From Gordonia polyisoprenivorans (GTDB lineage: Bacteria; Actinomycetota; Actinomycetes; Mycobacteriales; Mycobacteriaceae), in contig NZ_CP072203.1 of the NCBI RefSeq assembly GCF_017654315.1, positions 620,001 through 684,000 of the forward strand: a stretch of DNA of 64,000 nt, given 5' to 3'. The position numbers and the translations under genes were made by a program. The first letter of the stretch is position 1. Every line of letters begins with the position of its first letter. Positions 1 through 7,951 of this stretch are shown piece after piece. The notes below the pieces were generated by a model. It had not been told where the DNA came from, made no database searches, and saw only the letters and a list, made by a program, of their open reading frames with translations.

Positions 1-1
1 G

Positions 2-103
2 GTGGTCGCCGCACACCCGGGAATAGTTCTGGGCCGCACCGCCTTCGGTACCACGCGGGTCATCGAACGCGACCTCGGCGAGCAACTGCCACGCATCTGC
101 TGA
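2..103 (+). CDS. C-terminal end of a gene cut by the window edge
   Basis: An open frame enters at the window edge and ends in TGA at 101-103, giving the last 33 residues of a protein (ending ...EQLPRIC). The third codon positions are mostly G or C, as in real genes here. The fragment is too short to recognise. It lies 65 bases upstream of the hydroxypyruvate isomerase gene on the same strand, so it may belong to the same glyoxylate/hydroxypyruvate operon or encode its regulator; this is only a guess from position. Confidence 0.45.
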   Translation: MVAAHPGIVLGRTAFGTTRVIERDLGEQLPRIC

Positions 104-168
104 TCCGCGGCTGCGCACAGTCTCGCCGGGCCCCGTCCACGCCCTGGCGCCGGACACGGGAAGATGAG

Positions 169-981
169 GTGGTGGACACCTCACGGATCACGGTGAACTG
201 CTCGATCCTGCTCACCGACCTGCCGCTGCTGCACCGGCCGCAGGCCGCGCGCGACGCCGGATTCGACGCCGTCGAGTACTGGTGGCCGTTCGCCGCCGCC
301 GTCCCCGCCGACCGTGACGTCGACGCCTTCGTCACCGCGGTCGAGGATGCCGGAGTGCGCCTGACACATCTGAACTTCGCCGCCGGGGATCTGTCGGCAG
401 GTGACCGTGGACTGCTGTCGCACCCGGCCGCCGGCGCCGAGTTCCGCGACAGCGTCGATGTCGCGACCGGTATCGGATCTCGGCTCGGTGTCGTCGGCTT
501 CAATGCGCTGTACGGCAACCGCATCGACGATCTGGCCGTCGCGGTCCAGGACGATCTCGCCGCCGAGAATCTCGCGTTCGCCGCCCGCGCGGCCGCGACC
601 GTCGGCGCCGGCATCCTCCTCGAACCGCTCAGTGGCATACCCTCCTATCCGCTGACGCGGGCGGCGCACGCGATCGACGTCTGCGACAGACTCGCCCGCG
701 ACCACGGCGTTGACAACGCGGCACTGCTGGCAGACCTGTACCACCTTGCGGTCAACGGAGAGAACCTCGACGACGTGATCGACACCGTCGCCGACCGGAT
801 CGGCCATATTCAGATCGCCGACGTCCCGGGCCGCGGTGAACCCGGCACCGGGAGTCTGGATCTGTCCCGACCACTGGCCGCGCTCGCCGCCCGCGGCTAT
901 GCGGGATGGATCAGCCTGGAGTACACACCCACCCGTTCCGATACCTTCGACTGGGTACCGGACTTTCCCGCATTTCGGTGA
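169..981 (+). CDS. hyi: Hydroxypyruvate isomerase
   Basis: This 270-aa TIM-barrel protein of the xylose-isomerase-like family should interconvert hydroxypyruvate and tartronate semialdehyde in the cytoplasm. The expected acidic residues of the family are visible: Glu about 152 in ILLEPLS and Glu about 251 in ISLEYTPT. Length is close to the usual 258-270 aa. The start is a GTG at 169; a second GTG follows directly at 172. The next gene, 44 bases downstream on the same strand, encodes the reductase that uses tartronate semialdehyde, so the two form a two-step route from hydroxypyruvate/glyoxylate carbon to glycerate. The pairing makes the call firm; related sugar-phosphate isomerases of the same fold are the only real alternative. 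Confidence 0.88.
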   Translation: MVDTSRITVNCSILLTDLPLLHRPQAARDAGFDAVEYWWPFAAAVPADRDVDAFVTAVEDAGVRLTHLNFAAGDLSAGDRGLLSHPAAGAEFRDSVDVATGIGSRLGVVGFNALYGNRIDDLAVAVQDDLAAENLAFAARAAATVGAGILLEPLSGIPSYPLTRAAHAIDVCDRLARDHGVDNAALLADLYHLAVNGENLDDVIDTVADRIGHIQIADVPGRGEPGTGSLDLSRPLAALAARGYAGWISLEYTPTRSDTFDWVPDFPAFR

Positions 982-1025
982 CGCAGAGAGGGTCTGGTGA
1001 GGGAGCAAATGATGGAGGAAACCCC

Positions 1026-1919
1026 ATGGCGACAATAGGATTCATCGGACTCGGCGTGATGGGTAGCCCGATGGCCATCAACCTGGTCCGTGCCGGTCAC
1101 ACCGTCGTCGGCTACAACCGGACCCCGGCCAAGGCCGCCGACCTCATCGCAGCCGGCGGTGACGCCGCCGAGTCGATCGCCGCGGCCGTCATCGGCGCCG
1201 AGTTCGTCGCACTCAACGTCCCGGCGTCCGCCGACGTCGAGGAGGTCCTCACCGGCCCCGACGGAGTCCTCGCCCACGCCGCGCCGGGCACCGTGGTCAT
1301 CGACTTCTCCACCATCGATCCCGCGACCGCGATCCGCATGGCCGAAACAGCGGCAGCACAAGGCTGTTCGTTCCTCGACGCCCCGGTGTCGGGCGGGCAG
1401 GAGGGCGCGGTCGCCGGCAGCCTGTCGATCATGGTCGGCGGCAACGACGACACCTACCAGCGCGCACTGCCGGTCCTCGACGCGGTCGGTGACACCATCG
1501 CCCACGTCGGGCCGAGTGGCAGCGGTCAGATCGTGAAGGCGGCCAACCAGCTCATCGTCGCCGCGAACATCCAGGCACTCGCCGAGGCGGTGGTCTTCCT
1601 CGAAGCCCACGACGTCGACACCTCCGCCGCCGTTAATGTTCTCGCCGGCGGACTGGCCGGCTCCACCGTCCTCGACCACAAGGCGCACCGCATGATCGAG
1701 CGTGACTTCGCGCCGGGCGGTCGGATCGAGTTGCACCACAAGGACCTCGGGATCGTCACGGCCGCAGCCCGCGATGCCGGTGTGGTCACCCCGGTCGGGT
1801 CACTCGTGGCGACGCTGATGGCCTCAGCCCGCGCCAACGGCGACGGAGGCCTGGACCACAGTGCGCTGTTGCGAGGGGTCCTGCGTCTGTCCGGGAAGTT
1901 GGACGAGCACGCCGAGTAA
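1026..1919 (+). CDS. glxR: 2-hydroxy-3-oxopropionate (tartronate semialdehyde) reductase
   Basis: A 297-aa beta-hydroxyacid dehydrogenase that reduces tartronate semialdehyde to D-glycerate with NAD(P)H. The N-terminal Rossmann motif GFIGLGVMGSPMA (residues 4-16), the substrate-binding stretch DAPVSGGQEGA and the catalytic Lys171 in GQIVKAANQL are all present. The frame is open upstream to about 906, but the ATG at 1026 has a strong GGAGGA ribosome site 6-12 bases before it and places the Rossmann motif at the N-terminus, so it is the true start. It is very probably co-transcribed with hyi. Other family members (3-hydroxyisobutyrate dehydrogenase) look similar; the hyi neighbour decides in favour of this substrate. 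Confidence 0.85.
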   Translation: MATIGFIGLGVMGSPMAINLVRAGHTVVGYNRTPAKAADLIAAGGDAAESIAAAVIGAEFVALNVPASADVEEVLTGPDGVLAHAAPGTVVIDFSTIDPATAIRMAETAAAQGCSFLDAPVSGGQEGAVAGSLSIMVGGNDDTYQRALPVLDAVGDTIAHVGPSGSGQIVKAANQLIVAANIQALAEAVVFLEAHDVDTSAAVNVLAGGLAGSTVLDHKAHRMIERDFAPGGRIELHHKDLGIVTAAARDAGVVTPVGSLVATLMASARANGDGGLDHSALLRGVLRLSGKLDEHAE

Positions 1920-1930
1920 GGCGAGGAGCC

Positions 1931-2407
1931 TCAGGGCCGACGGCCTGAGGCCCGCAACACATCCCGGGTGACCTGCATCTGACCGAGATGCTGGGCGAGT
2001 TCGTGCACCACGTGCAGGATCACCCACTGCGGTGAGACGGTCGCGAGGTCGACGTTGGAGGTCGTACCCGTCGCATCCCGAGCGGCGATGCCGTCACGAA
2101 GGATCTGTTCGGTCCACGTCACCATGTCGGTGCGGGTGCTTCGGATACGTGCGAGAAGCTCGGGGAGCGAGCCGGTCGCCTCGAACTCCGCGGCCCGATC
2201 CCGCGGCAGAGCGAGACCGCATCCGAAGGTTCCGAGCCACCATCGCGTCATCTCCACGCAGTGGTGGGCCACCGCATACGGCGAGTTCGACCCGTCGACG
2301 GCGAGCCGTCGGTGGACCTCGGAGTCGGTGAGTTCCTCGAGCACAGCGACCATGCCGGTCCAGCACGTGTCGGCGGTGTCCAGGGCGGCAGCGGTCCACG
2401 AATCCAT
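1931..2407 (-). CDS. DinB-like (mycothiol-dependent type) protein
   Basis: A 158-aa protein with the four-helix DinB/YfiT architecture. Metal-ligand histidines are placed as in the family: one in VAHHCVEMTRW near residue 47 and two in HELAQHLGQM near residue 135. Actinobacterial members of this group often act in mycothiol-linked transfer or detoxification, but the substrate cannot be read from sequence. It converges on the reductase gene, whose stop lies 12 bases away. The 93-bp inverted-repeat element at 2477 lies just upstream of its start, within the divergent promoter region. Confidence 0.7.
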   Translation of the reverse strand: MDSWTAAALDTADTCWTGMVAVLEELTDSEVHRRLAVDGSNSPYAVAHHCVEMTRWWLGTFGCGLALPRDRAAEFEATGSLPELLARIRSTRTDMVTWTEQILRDGIAARDATGTTSNVDLATVSPQWVILHVVHELAQHLGQMQVTRDVLRASGRRP

Positions 2408-2476
2408 ATCGAGGACTGTCTCACATCGGCGTCCTTCGGCCTCAACAGGCGCCGCCGCACCCCATCTTCGGTTGCC

Positions 2477-2569
2477 CTCGCCTGTTTTCAGTCATTTCGA
2501 AATAGAGATTCGGCAAAACCCCAGGTAGCGGTCGATCGCTACCCACGGCAATGACTGAAAACAGGCGAG
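2477..2569. repeat. 93-bp dispersed element with 20-bp perfect terminal inverted repeats, copy 1
   Basis: The element begins CTCGCCTGTTTTCAGTCATT and ends with its exact reverse complement (2477-2496 and 2550-2569). The interior holds a conserved core around 2511-2541 that is also found, in opposite orientation, inside a second 93-bp element at 15839-15931. It lies in the intergenic space between two divergently transcribed genes. No flanking target duplication is obvious. It could be a MITE-like non-autonomous element, a structured RNA or a protein-binding repeat. Confidence 0.85.
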
Positions 2570-2600
2570 CAGGCGAGTCGGCCGTGTCACGATCCCTCTC

Positions 2601-3512
2601 GTGCGCATCGGAATGACGCTGCCCGTGATGGAGCCCGACCTGGACGCCGACGTCTTGCGGTCCTGGGCCACGGCCATCGACGACGGACCGTTCTCGTCAC
2701 TGTGCTGGGGTGAGCGAATCGCTTTCGACAACCCCGACACCCTGACGCTGCTCGGCGCACTCGCCGCCTGGACGCGCCGCGTGCGGCTGGTGACCACGGT
2801 CGTCGTCCCGCAGTTGCACGATCCGGTGATGCTGGCCAAGGCTCTGGCCACCGGCGACATGCTCAGCGGCGGCCGGCTCACCGTGGGCCTGGGTATCGGC
2901 GGCCGCCACGAGGACTATCGCGCCGTCGGCGCCGACCTCGCCACCCAACGTTTGCGCGTCCTCGGTGAACGTGCCCAGATCATGCGCCGGGTGTGGGCGG
3001 GTGAGAACCTCACCGGCGCCACCCGACCGGTCGGGCCGTCGCCCGTCCAGGCCGGCGGTCCCGAATTACACGTCGGGACAACGGGTCCGGCCACCATCCG
3101 CAGCGCCGCCGCCTGGGCGTCCGGCGTCGCCGGGGTGACCCTCGACCTCGATCTCACGCGGCAACGCGAACTCTTCGACATCGCACGCGCCGCGTGGGCC
3201 GACGCCGGGCGGCCGGCGCCGCACCTGGCCACCTCGTTCTGGTTCGCCTTCGGCGACGGTGACGTGCCGCGTGCGCAGATCCACCGACACCTGCGTCGCT
3301 ACATGAACTGGATACCGTCGGAGTTCGTCGACGCGATGGCCCCGACCACCGGCTGGGCCGGGACCGAGGACGAGTTGCGGACAGTGCTGTCGGCGTTCGC
3401 CGACATCGGAACCGACGAGGTCCAGCTGATTCCCACCAGCGCCGACCCCGACCAGCTGCACCGCGCCGCCGAGGTGGCCGCGGACTTCGCACCTGACGTG
3501 ACCGGCGCGTGA
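2601..3512 (+). CDS. LLM-class, probably F420-dependent, oxidoreductase
   Basis: A 303-aa luciferase-like monooxygenase-family TIM barrel. Seen: N-terminal MRIGMTLPVMEP strand, a VRLVTTVVVPQLHDPV block, and the GDMLSGGRLTVGLGIGGR stretch typical of F420-binding members. Family members transfer hydride between F420H2 and varied substrates; the substrate here is unknown. The start is GTG at 2601, 31 bases after the inverted-repeat element, so its leader or promoter overlaps that repeat. The gene stands alone, and the next gene downstream is unrelated. Confidence 0.8.
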   Translation: MRIGMTLPVMEPDLDADVLRSWATAIDDGPFSSLCWGERIAFDNPDTLTLLGALAAWTRRVRLVTTVVVPQLHDPVMLAKALATGDMLSGGRLTVGLGIGGRHEDYRAVGADLATQRLRVLGERAQIMRRVWAGENLTGATRPVGPSPVQAGGPELHVGTTGPATIRSAAAWASGVAGVTLDLDLTRQRELFDIARAAWADAGRPAPHLATSFWFAFGDGDVPRAQIHRHLRRYMNWIPSEFVDAMAPTTGWAGTEDELRTVLSAFADIGTDEVQLIPTSADPDQLHRAAEVAADFAPDVTGA

Positions 3513-3595
3513 CCACGTGCTCGCCGGGGTGTCGACTGCGCATCAACCTCAGCCTCTCCGGTGACGGCGCCCGATGAGCGGACCATCCTCGGCTC

Positions 3596-3802
3596 ATGTC
3601 CATCACCACCAACGACACCGTCGAATGGAACACCTCGCAGGGCACCACTCACGGTACGGCTCGCGAGAAACGCACCTCCCCGTTCACATTCGAGGGCCAG
3701 AAGTTCAACGCGTCCGATGACGAGCCCTACTGGATCGTCGAATCCGACAAGACCGGAGCAAAAGCCGCACACAAGGAGTCGTCGCTGACGAAGAGGGAGT
3801 AG
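3596..3802 (+). CDS. Small hypervirulence-associated Tudor-domain-like protein
   Basis: A 68-aa protein whose pattern (VEWNTSQGTTHGTA, then a central block, then YWIVESDKTGAKAAHK) matches the small DUF2945 / hypervirulence-associated Tudor-like family, which folds as a compact beta barrel. The name comes from a fungal relative; bacterial function is not known. The ATG at 3596 is the only start that keeps the conserved first strand. It is a single-gene unit with convergent Fic on its 3' side. Confidence 0.75.
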   Translation: MSITTNDTVEWNTSQGTTHGTAREKRTSPFTFEGQKFNASDDEPYWIVESDKTGAKAAHKESSLTKRE

Positions 3803-3827
3803 TGGTCGCCGCAAGGTACTTGCAGCT

Positions 3828-5009
3828 TTACGGCAGGCGGCGTCGCATCGCCCGCGCCGCGAAGTCATCGAGTGCTGCTGTCACCTCGACGGCTTGCCAC
3901 ATCCGGTTACGCCGGAAGCCGGTGAATTCCACCAGGACACCGGCCTCCACGAGCGGGGCGATGGCCCGGCCGGCATTTGCCGGCAAGATGCCGAGCTCGC
4001 CGGCCACCGTCTTGGTGTCCACGACCGGTTGGCGCAGAACAACATCGAGAAGCCGTTGAGCCGAGGACCCACCACGAACCCGGACGATATCGCTCCAGTG
4101 ACTGCGGATTCGCCGAAGCTCCGACACCAGGTCGGTTGCTTGCGCGATCGCAGACATCGCTGCGTTGGCCATCGTCTCGATGATGGGGACGACATCGCCT
4201 CCGCGATACGCATCGAGGGTGGCGAAATAGTGTCCGGTGTCGGCGAGTAGTCCTGCCGAGACCGGAATCGTGACGGTGTGGGTCATTCCGTGGTGGCGAA
4301 ACATGGACTGCACCAGCGCCCGACCGGTGCGTCCGTTCCCGTCCGGAAAGGGGTGGATCGTCTCGAACTGGGCATGTGCGATTGCGGTGGCGAGCAGTGG
4401 CGGCAGATCTGTGCGGCGCGCGAAAGTCAACAGATCATCGATGAGTTGGGGCACGTATCGCGCGGCGGGTGCTACGAAGTCGGCGCCGTGTGGACCCACT
4501 CCCGAGCCACCGATCCATACCTGATCGGTGCGCCAGGCGCCGGCGATCGCCGGATCGTGGTTCTCGAGCAGTGCGCGATGCATGGCAAGAATGGTGTCGG
4601 CGTCCAATCGGTCGGCCAGCGCTATCGCCGCGCTCATCGCAGCGACGTTGCCGACGATGGCGGTCGCGTTGCGCTTCTCGGTGCTCCCGAGCTGTGCGAG
4701 GGCTATCTGTTTTGCGCCGGACGAGAGGTTTTCGATCTGGGATGACGAGGCAGACTCGGAGCGGAGCAGGATGGTGGCGAACGACGCTATCTCGCTGCCG
4801 AACTCGGCGTCGAAACGGGCGATCATCGCACTTGCCTCGGATACCAGTGTCGCCAGCGGCGCCGGGACAGCCGGAGTCTTGTCGGCGATGAGCGGCACGA
4901 CGGCGGCGCGGTAGGGTCCGCGATGACGGTCCCGCTGCGCACGCGTGAGCAACTCGGCCGGAATTGTCGGTGTCCAGTCAAGGTACTCGTAGTCGATGGC
5001 CGGCCACAT
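3828..5009 (-). CDS. Fic family protein (probable AMP-transferase) with own inhibitory motif and C-terminal winged helix
   Basis: The 393-aa protein carries the full catalytic loop HPFPDGNGRTGR (about residues 219-230), so it is expected to transfer AMP (or another phosphate-linked group) to a hydroxyl side chain of a target protein. An N-terminal SSQIEN block at residues 89-94 fits the (S/T)xxxE(G/N) inhibitory helix of class II Fic proteins, meaning the activity is held in check in cis. About residues 310-380 look like a winged-helix region, common in this architecture. No separate antitoxin gene is adjacent. The target is unknown. Start is ATG at 5009. Confidence 0.85.
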   Translation of the reverse strand: MWPAIDYEYLDWTPTIPAELLTRAQRDRHRGPYRAAVVPLIADKTPAVPAPLATLVSEASAMIARFDAEFGSEIASFATILLRSESASSSQIENLSSGAKQIALAQLGSTEKRNATAIVGNVAAMSAAIALADRLDADTILAMHRALLENHDPAIAGAWRTDQVWIGGSGVGPHGADFVAPAARYVPQLIDDLLTFARRTDLPPLLATAIAHAQFETIHPFPDGNGRTGRALVQSMFRHHGMTHTVTIPVSAGLLADTGHYFATLDAYRGGDVVPIIETMANAAMSAIAQATDLVSELRRIRSHWSDIVRVRGGSSAQRLLDVVLRQPVVDTKTVAGELGILPANAGRAIAPLVEAGVLVEFTGFRRNRMWQAVEVTAALDDFAARAMRRRLP

Positions 5010-5075
5010 TCGCGACGTTCACCTATCTGAACGAAATAACTGAGAGCATGTGCCCACCATACCCTCACTTATCCG

Positions 5076-6290
5076 CTAAATGAGAATAAGGAGAGGCCTA
5101 CGGCTCATCCAGCCGGACGCATCCGGGGCCGCGGCTCGTCGTCGGGCAGGACCACCACCCGCAGCGCGGCACGGAACTTGTCGGTGGTCACCCTCCTCGT
5201 GGCGGCACGCCTGCGCCTCCTCCGGATCGTCGGCCTCCTCGGCGGACTGCGCCCACGACAGATACTGCTCCTCACACGTGCGGATCAACTGCAGCATCTC
5301 CGCGCGGTCGTACCCGCAGATCTTGGCGATCTCGCGAGGACTGAGCACAGCGTTGTCGGTGTCGAGTTGCAGCACTGCCAGCAGGGTGTCCGGCAACGGA
5401 TCCGCATCCTCGGCTTCGACCGGCGAATTCGCTTCCACACCAACGGTATCGGAGCCTGCGCGCACGCGTGCGACGATGCGCGGGGCGTCGTCGTCGATGA
5501 AGCCGAACCAGTCGGCCAGGCCGGCCCGCAGGTTGTCGCCGGAGAACACGGTGACGTCGATGACGCGGTGCGCGAACACCTGCCGTTGACGCAGCATCAC
5601 CCGGATACCGTCGCGCGAGGTCGGTTGCGCTGCGATGTAGGGTGCCGCGACGAGGGGATCGGAGACGGAATCGGTGAGCATCGCGAACGCCACCAACCGC
5701 GGCAGATCCTCGTGCACCCGCAACCACGACGGTGGCTCGGTGGGCAACACGACGTCTCCGTCGTCGTCGACCTCGATGTGCTGACCGGTGACCTCCTCGA
5801 GCATGGAGACGACGAGAGTCCGCAGATGTTCCGGACCGTGCGGGACGACCCCGGCGCGCAGTGTGGGCTCGACGCGTGGTGGTTCGTCGGCGAGGAAGGG
5901 CGCGCGCAGGAATGTCGGATGCACCGTCTCCCACACCTGACGGAAGGTGTCGACGATGGCAGCGGCCATCTCGTCGGCGCGGGCATGTCCACCCTCGAGA
6001 ATGTAGGAACCGTCCGCCAGCCGGCGCCAGCCGAGTGCGCGCAGCTGCCCGACCTGGACCCGGTAGCAGTCGACGGAGGTGTGCAAGGTGAACGGGTCCA
6101 GGGTGAGCCGCACCCGATGCGCCCGCGTGTACCGGATGTCGATCCGCCCGTGCGGGCCCTCCGGGATGCTGGGGTCCTGTTCGATCCAGGTGAGATCGGC
6201 GGCGGTCAGCTCACGGAGGAATGCAGCGAGTTCGGTGCGGAACTCCTGCCAGGCGTCGTCGATGGATGCATCGAAATCATTGGTGCGCAT
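5076..6290 (-). CDS. Two-domain conserved protein, distant secretion-chaperone/YbjN-like fold; C-terminus probably frameshifted
   Basis: As read, 404 aa starting at ATG 6290, behind a GGAGGG ribosome site. Residues 1-140 and about 165-290 each look like an alpha/beta domain of the chaperone-like (TY-Chap/YbjN) kind common in actinobacteria; this fold assignment is tentative. A shorter relative of the first domain occurs at 37841-38314. The last ~45 residues are arginine-rich nonsense-like sequence. A shift of one base near 5200-5215 gives a natural ending (...TDKFRAALRVVVLPDDE, stop at 5105-5107). So the true C-terminus is probably in the other frame, through mutation or an assembly indel. 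Function unknown. Confidence 0.5.
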   Translation of the reverse strand: MRTNDFDASIDDAWQEFRTELAAFLRELTAADLTWIEQDPSIPEGPHGRIDIRYTRAHRVRLTLDPFTLHTSVDCYRVQVGQLRALGWRRLADGSYILEGGHARADEMAAAIVDTFRQVWETVHPTFLRAPFLADEPPRVEPTLRAGVVPHGPEHLRTLVVSMLEEVTGQHIEVDDDGDVVLPTEPPSWLRVHEDLPRLVAFAMLTDSVSDPLVAAPYIAAQPTSRDGIRVMLRQRQVFAHRVIDVTVFSGDNLRAGLADWFGFIDDDAPRIVARVRAGSDTVGVEANSPVEAEDADPLPDTLLAVLQLDTDNAVLSPREIAKICGYDRAEMLQLIRTCEEQYLSWAQSAEEADDPEEAQACRHEEGDHRQVPCRAAGGGPARRRAAAPDASGWMSRRPLLILI

Positions 6291-6309
6291 CGTTTCTCCC
6301 TCCGGTCGC

Positions 6310-6327
6310 GAAGGGAACGTTCCCTTC
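6310..6327. promoter_or_regulatory. 18-bp perfect palindrome with central CG
   Basis: GAAGGGAACGTTCCCTTC is its own reverse complement. It lies 20 bases before the ATG of the chaperone-like gene and 55 bases after the end of the sucrose phosphorylase gene on the same strand. Even-length palindromes with central CG are the usual operator form of LacI-family sugar regulators, which fits the neighbouring sucrose enzyme, but no LacI gene is in the window. It could also form a small hairpin between the two genes. Confidence 0.5.
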
Positions 6328-6381
6328 ACCGATGACGATAGGGCAGGGGTACGACACTTTCGGAACGGCCGACGGTCGCCG

Positions 6382-7884
6382 TCAGCTCACCTCGGACGAC
6401 ACGCCCCACCTGCTCGCGAGCTCGGCCGCGGGCGCCGACCACTCGCGCTCGCCGTCACCCCACGCCAACTCGGTGACACCGGTCGCGAGATCGACGTCGG
6501 CGCGCGCCCATGCCTGCGCCACTGCCCGCCCGCGCCGCAGCAACCGCAGATGCCCGTCGGCGAGTGTGGTCTCACACGGCCCGTCGAACGCCGGATGGGT
6601 GTTGCGGAACCGGCACAACGCCAGCAGCGCGCCGACCACCGGGCGGCGCAGGTCCTCGGCGATCTCGGCATGCGTGTAGTGGTGGCGATTGATGTCGCGG
6701 CCGACGCCGGTCCGGTCGAGCAACTCCATGTCGTTGCCGCCGGCCAGCAGCCCGACGTAGTAGACCTGCGGGATGCCCGGCACGAACAACTGCAGCGCGC
6801 GGGCGCTCAGATAGCGCTCGTCGTCACGCCCGAGAGCATCGTAGAACGTCGAATTGACCTGGTAGATATCGACATTTGCTGCCGACGTGCCCGTGGCGAG
6901 GCGACTCGTGCTGCCGGTGCGCCGGTGGATTTCCTCGACGAGCTCGTCGACTTCCTCGGGGGTGAGCAGGCCGGGACCCTCGACCGGGTCGGGCCCGACG
7001 TCGATGACCCCGATGCCGTCGTGGGTGTCGAGCACGGTGACGGCATTGTCGGGGCGGATCTGCAGCCATCGCACCAGTGCACGCGCATCGGCGGTGTAGA
7101 GGGTGTGCAACACCAATGCGGGCAGAGCGAAGTCGTAGACGCGGTCGACCGAGCGCGCGATGGCGATCTGCCGCGCGAAATGCGAGTGCACCTCGACGAG
7201 GACCTCGACGCCGCGCGTGTGCGCTTTCGCCGCGAACTCGTCGATGAAGGCGATGGTCTCGGGTGTCATGAAACACGAGGTGCCCGGTGTTTTGATCGCG
7301 TATCCGACGGCGTCGAGACGTAGCGCGCTCACTCCGGCATCGGTGGCCGCGTCGAGGATCGAGTCGAGGTAAGCCCGGCCCGGCGCCGACCGCACGTCGA
7401 TGTCGATCTGGGCGGCGGTGAAGGTGGTCCACACGTACCGCACACGCCCGCCGAGCGCGATGGCCGTGAACGGCAACCCGGGCCGCGGCCGGTAGATGGC
7501 CGTCAGCTGGTCCTCGGTGACACCGTTCGGGAACACCGACGACAGCGTGAGAAACATTGGCGCATAGTCTGACTCATCGCCGTGGGCTACGACGTCACGG
7601 AACTGCGCCGAGTCCGCCGACACGTGGTTGATGATCTGATCGGCCATCACCTCGTGTGTGGTCGCGAGCTCGGTGATGTCGGCCCAGCTCCCCAGACGGG
7701 GGTCGACGCGGGTGTGGTCGACGGGATCGAATCCGGCGTCGGCACCGTCGAATGGGGTGAAGAACGGCAGCACATGGACGCCGCCGAACACACCGTCGAA
7801 GGGGCCTCGCAAGAGTGCGGTGAGTCCGGCGAGGCTGCCGCCGAACCGATCCGCGTACGCAATCAGATGCACCGTGTTCTGCAC
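6382..7884 (-). CDS. Sucrose phosphorylase (GH13)
   Basis: A 500-aa cytoplasmic enzyme that splits sucrose with phosphate to alpha-glucose-1-phosphate and fructose. It aligns from end to end with known sucrose phosphorylases: HVLPFFTPFDGADAGFDPVD near residue 37, then the three catalytic residues nucleophile Asp191 (ALRLDAVGYA), acid/base Glu231 (VLVEVHSH) and stabilising Asp289 (LDTHDGIG). Length matches the family (about 490-505 aa). The start is GTG at 7884. It seems a single gene, with the palindrome at 6310 behind it. Confidence 0.92.
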   Translation of the reverse strand: MQNTVHLIAYADRFGGSLAGLTALLRGPFDGVFGGVHVLPFFTPFDGADAGFDPVDHTRVDPRLGSWADITELATTHEVMADQIINHVSADSAQFRDVVAHGDESDYAPMFLTLSSVFPNGVTEDQLTAIYRPRPGLPFTAIALGGRVRYVWTTFTAAQIDIDVRSAPGRAYLDSILDAATDAGVSALRLDAVGYAIKTPGTSCFMTPETIAFIDEFAAKAHTRGVEVLVEVHSHFARQIAIARSVDRVYDFALPALVLHTLYTADARALVRWLQIRPDNAVTVLDTHDGIGVIDVGPDPVEGPGLLTPEEVDELVEEIHRRTGSTSRLATGTSAANVDIYQVNSTFYDALGRDDERYLSARALQLFVPGIPQVYYVGLLAGGNDMELLDRTGVGRDINRHHYTHAEIAEDLRRPVVGALLALCRFRNTHPAFDGPCETTLADGHLRLLRRGRAVAQAWARADVDLATGVTELAWGDGEREWSAPAAELASRWGVSSEVS

Positions 7885-7951
7885 GACGCCAACGCTACTG
7901 GGTGACGCACATCTGCGGCGGGAACCCGGCTCAGGCGAGGGGGGCGCTTCC

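Noticed and set aside
906..1025. Longer start of the tartronate semialdehyde reductase
   Set aside because: It overlaps the hyi gene and would place 40 residues before the Rossmann motif; ATG 1026 has a strong ribosome site.
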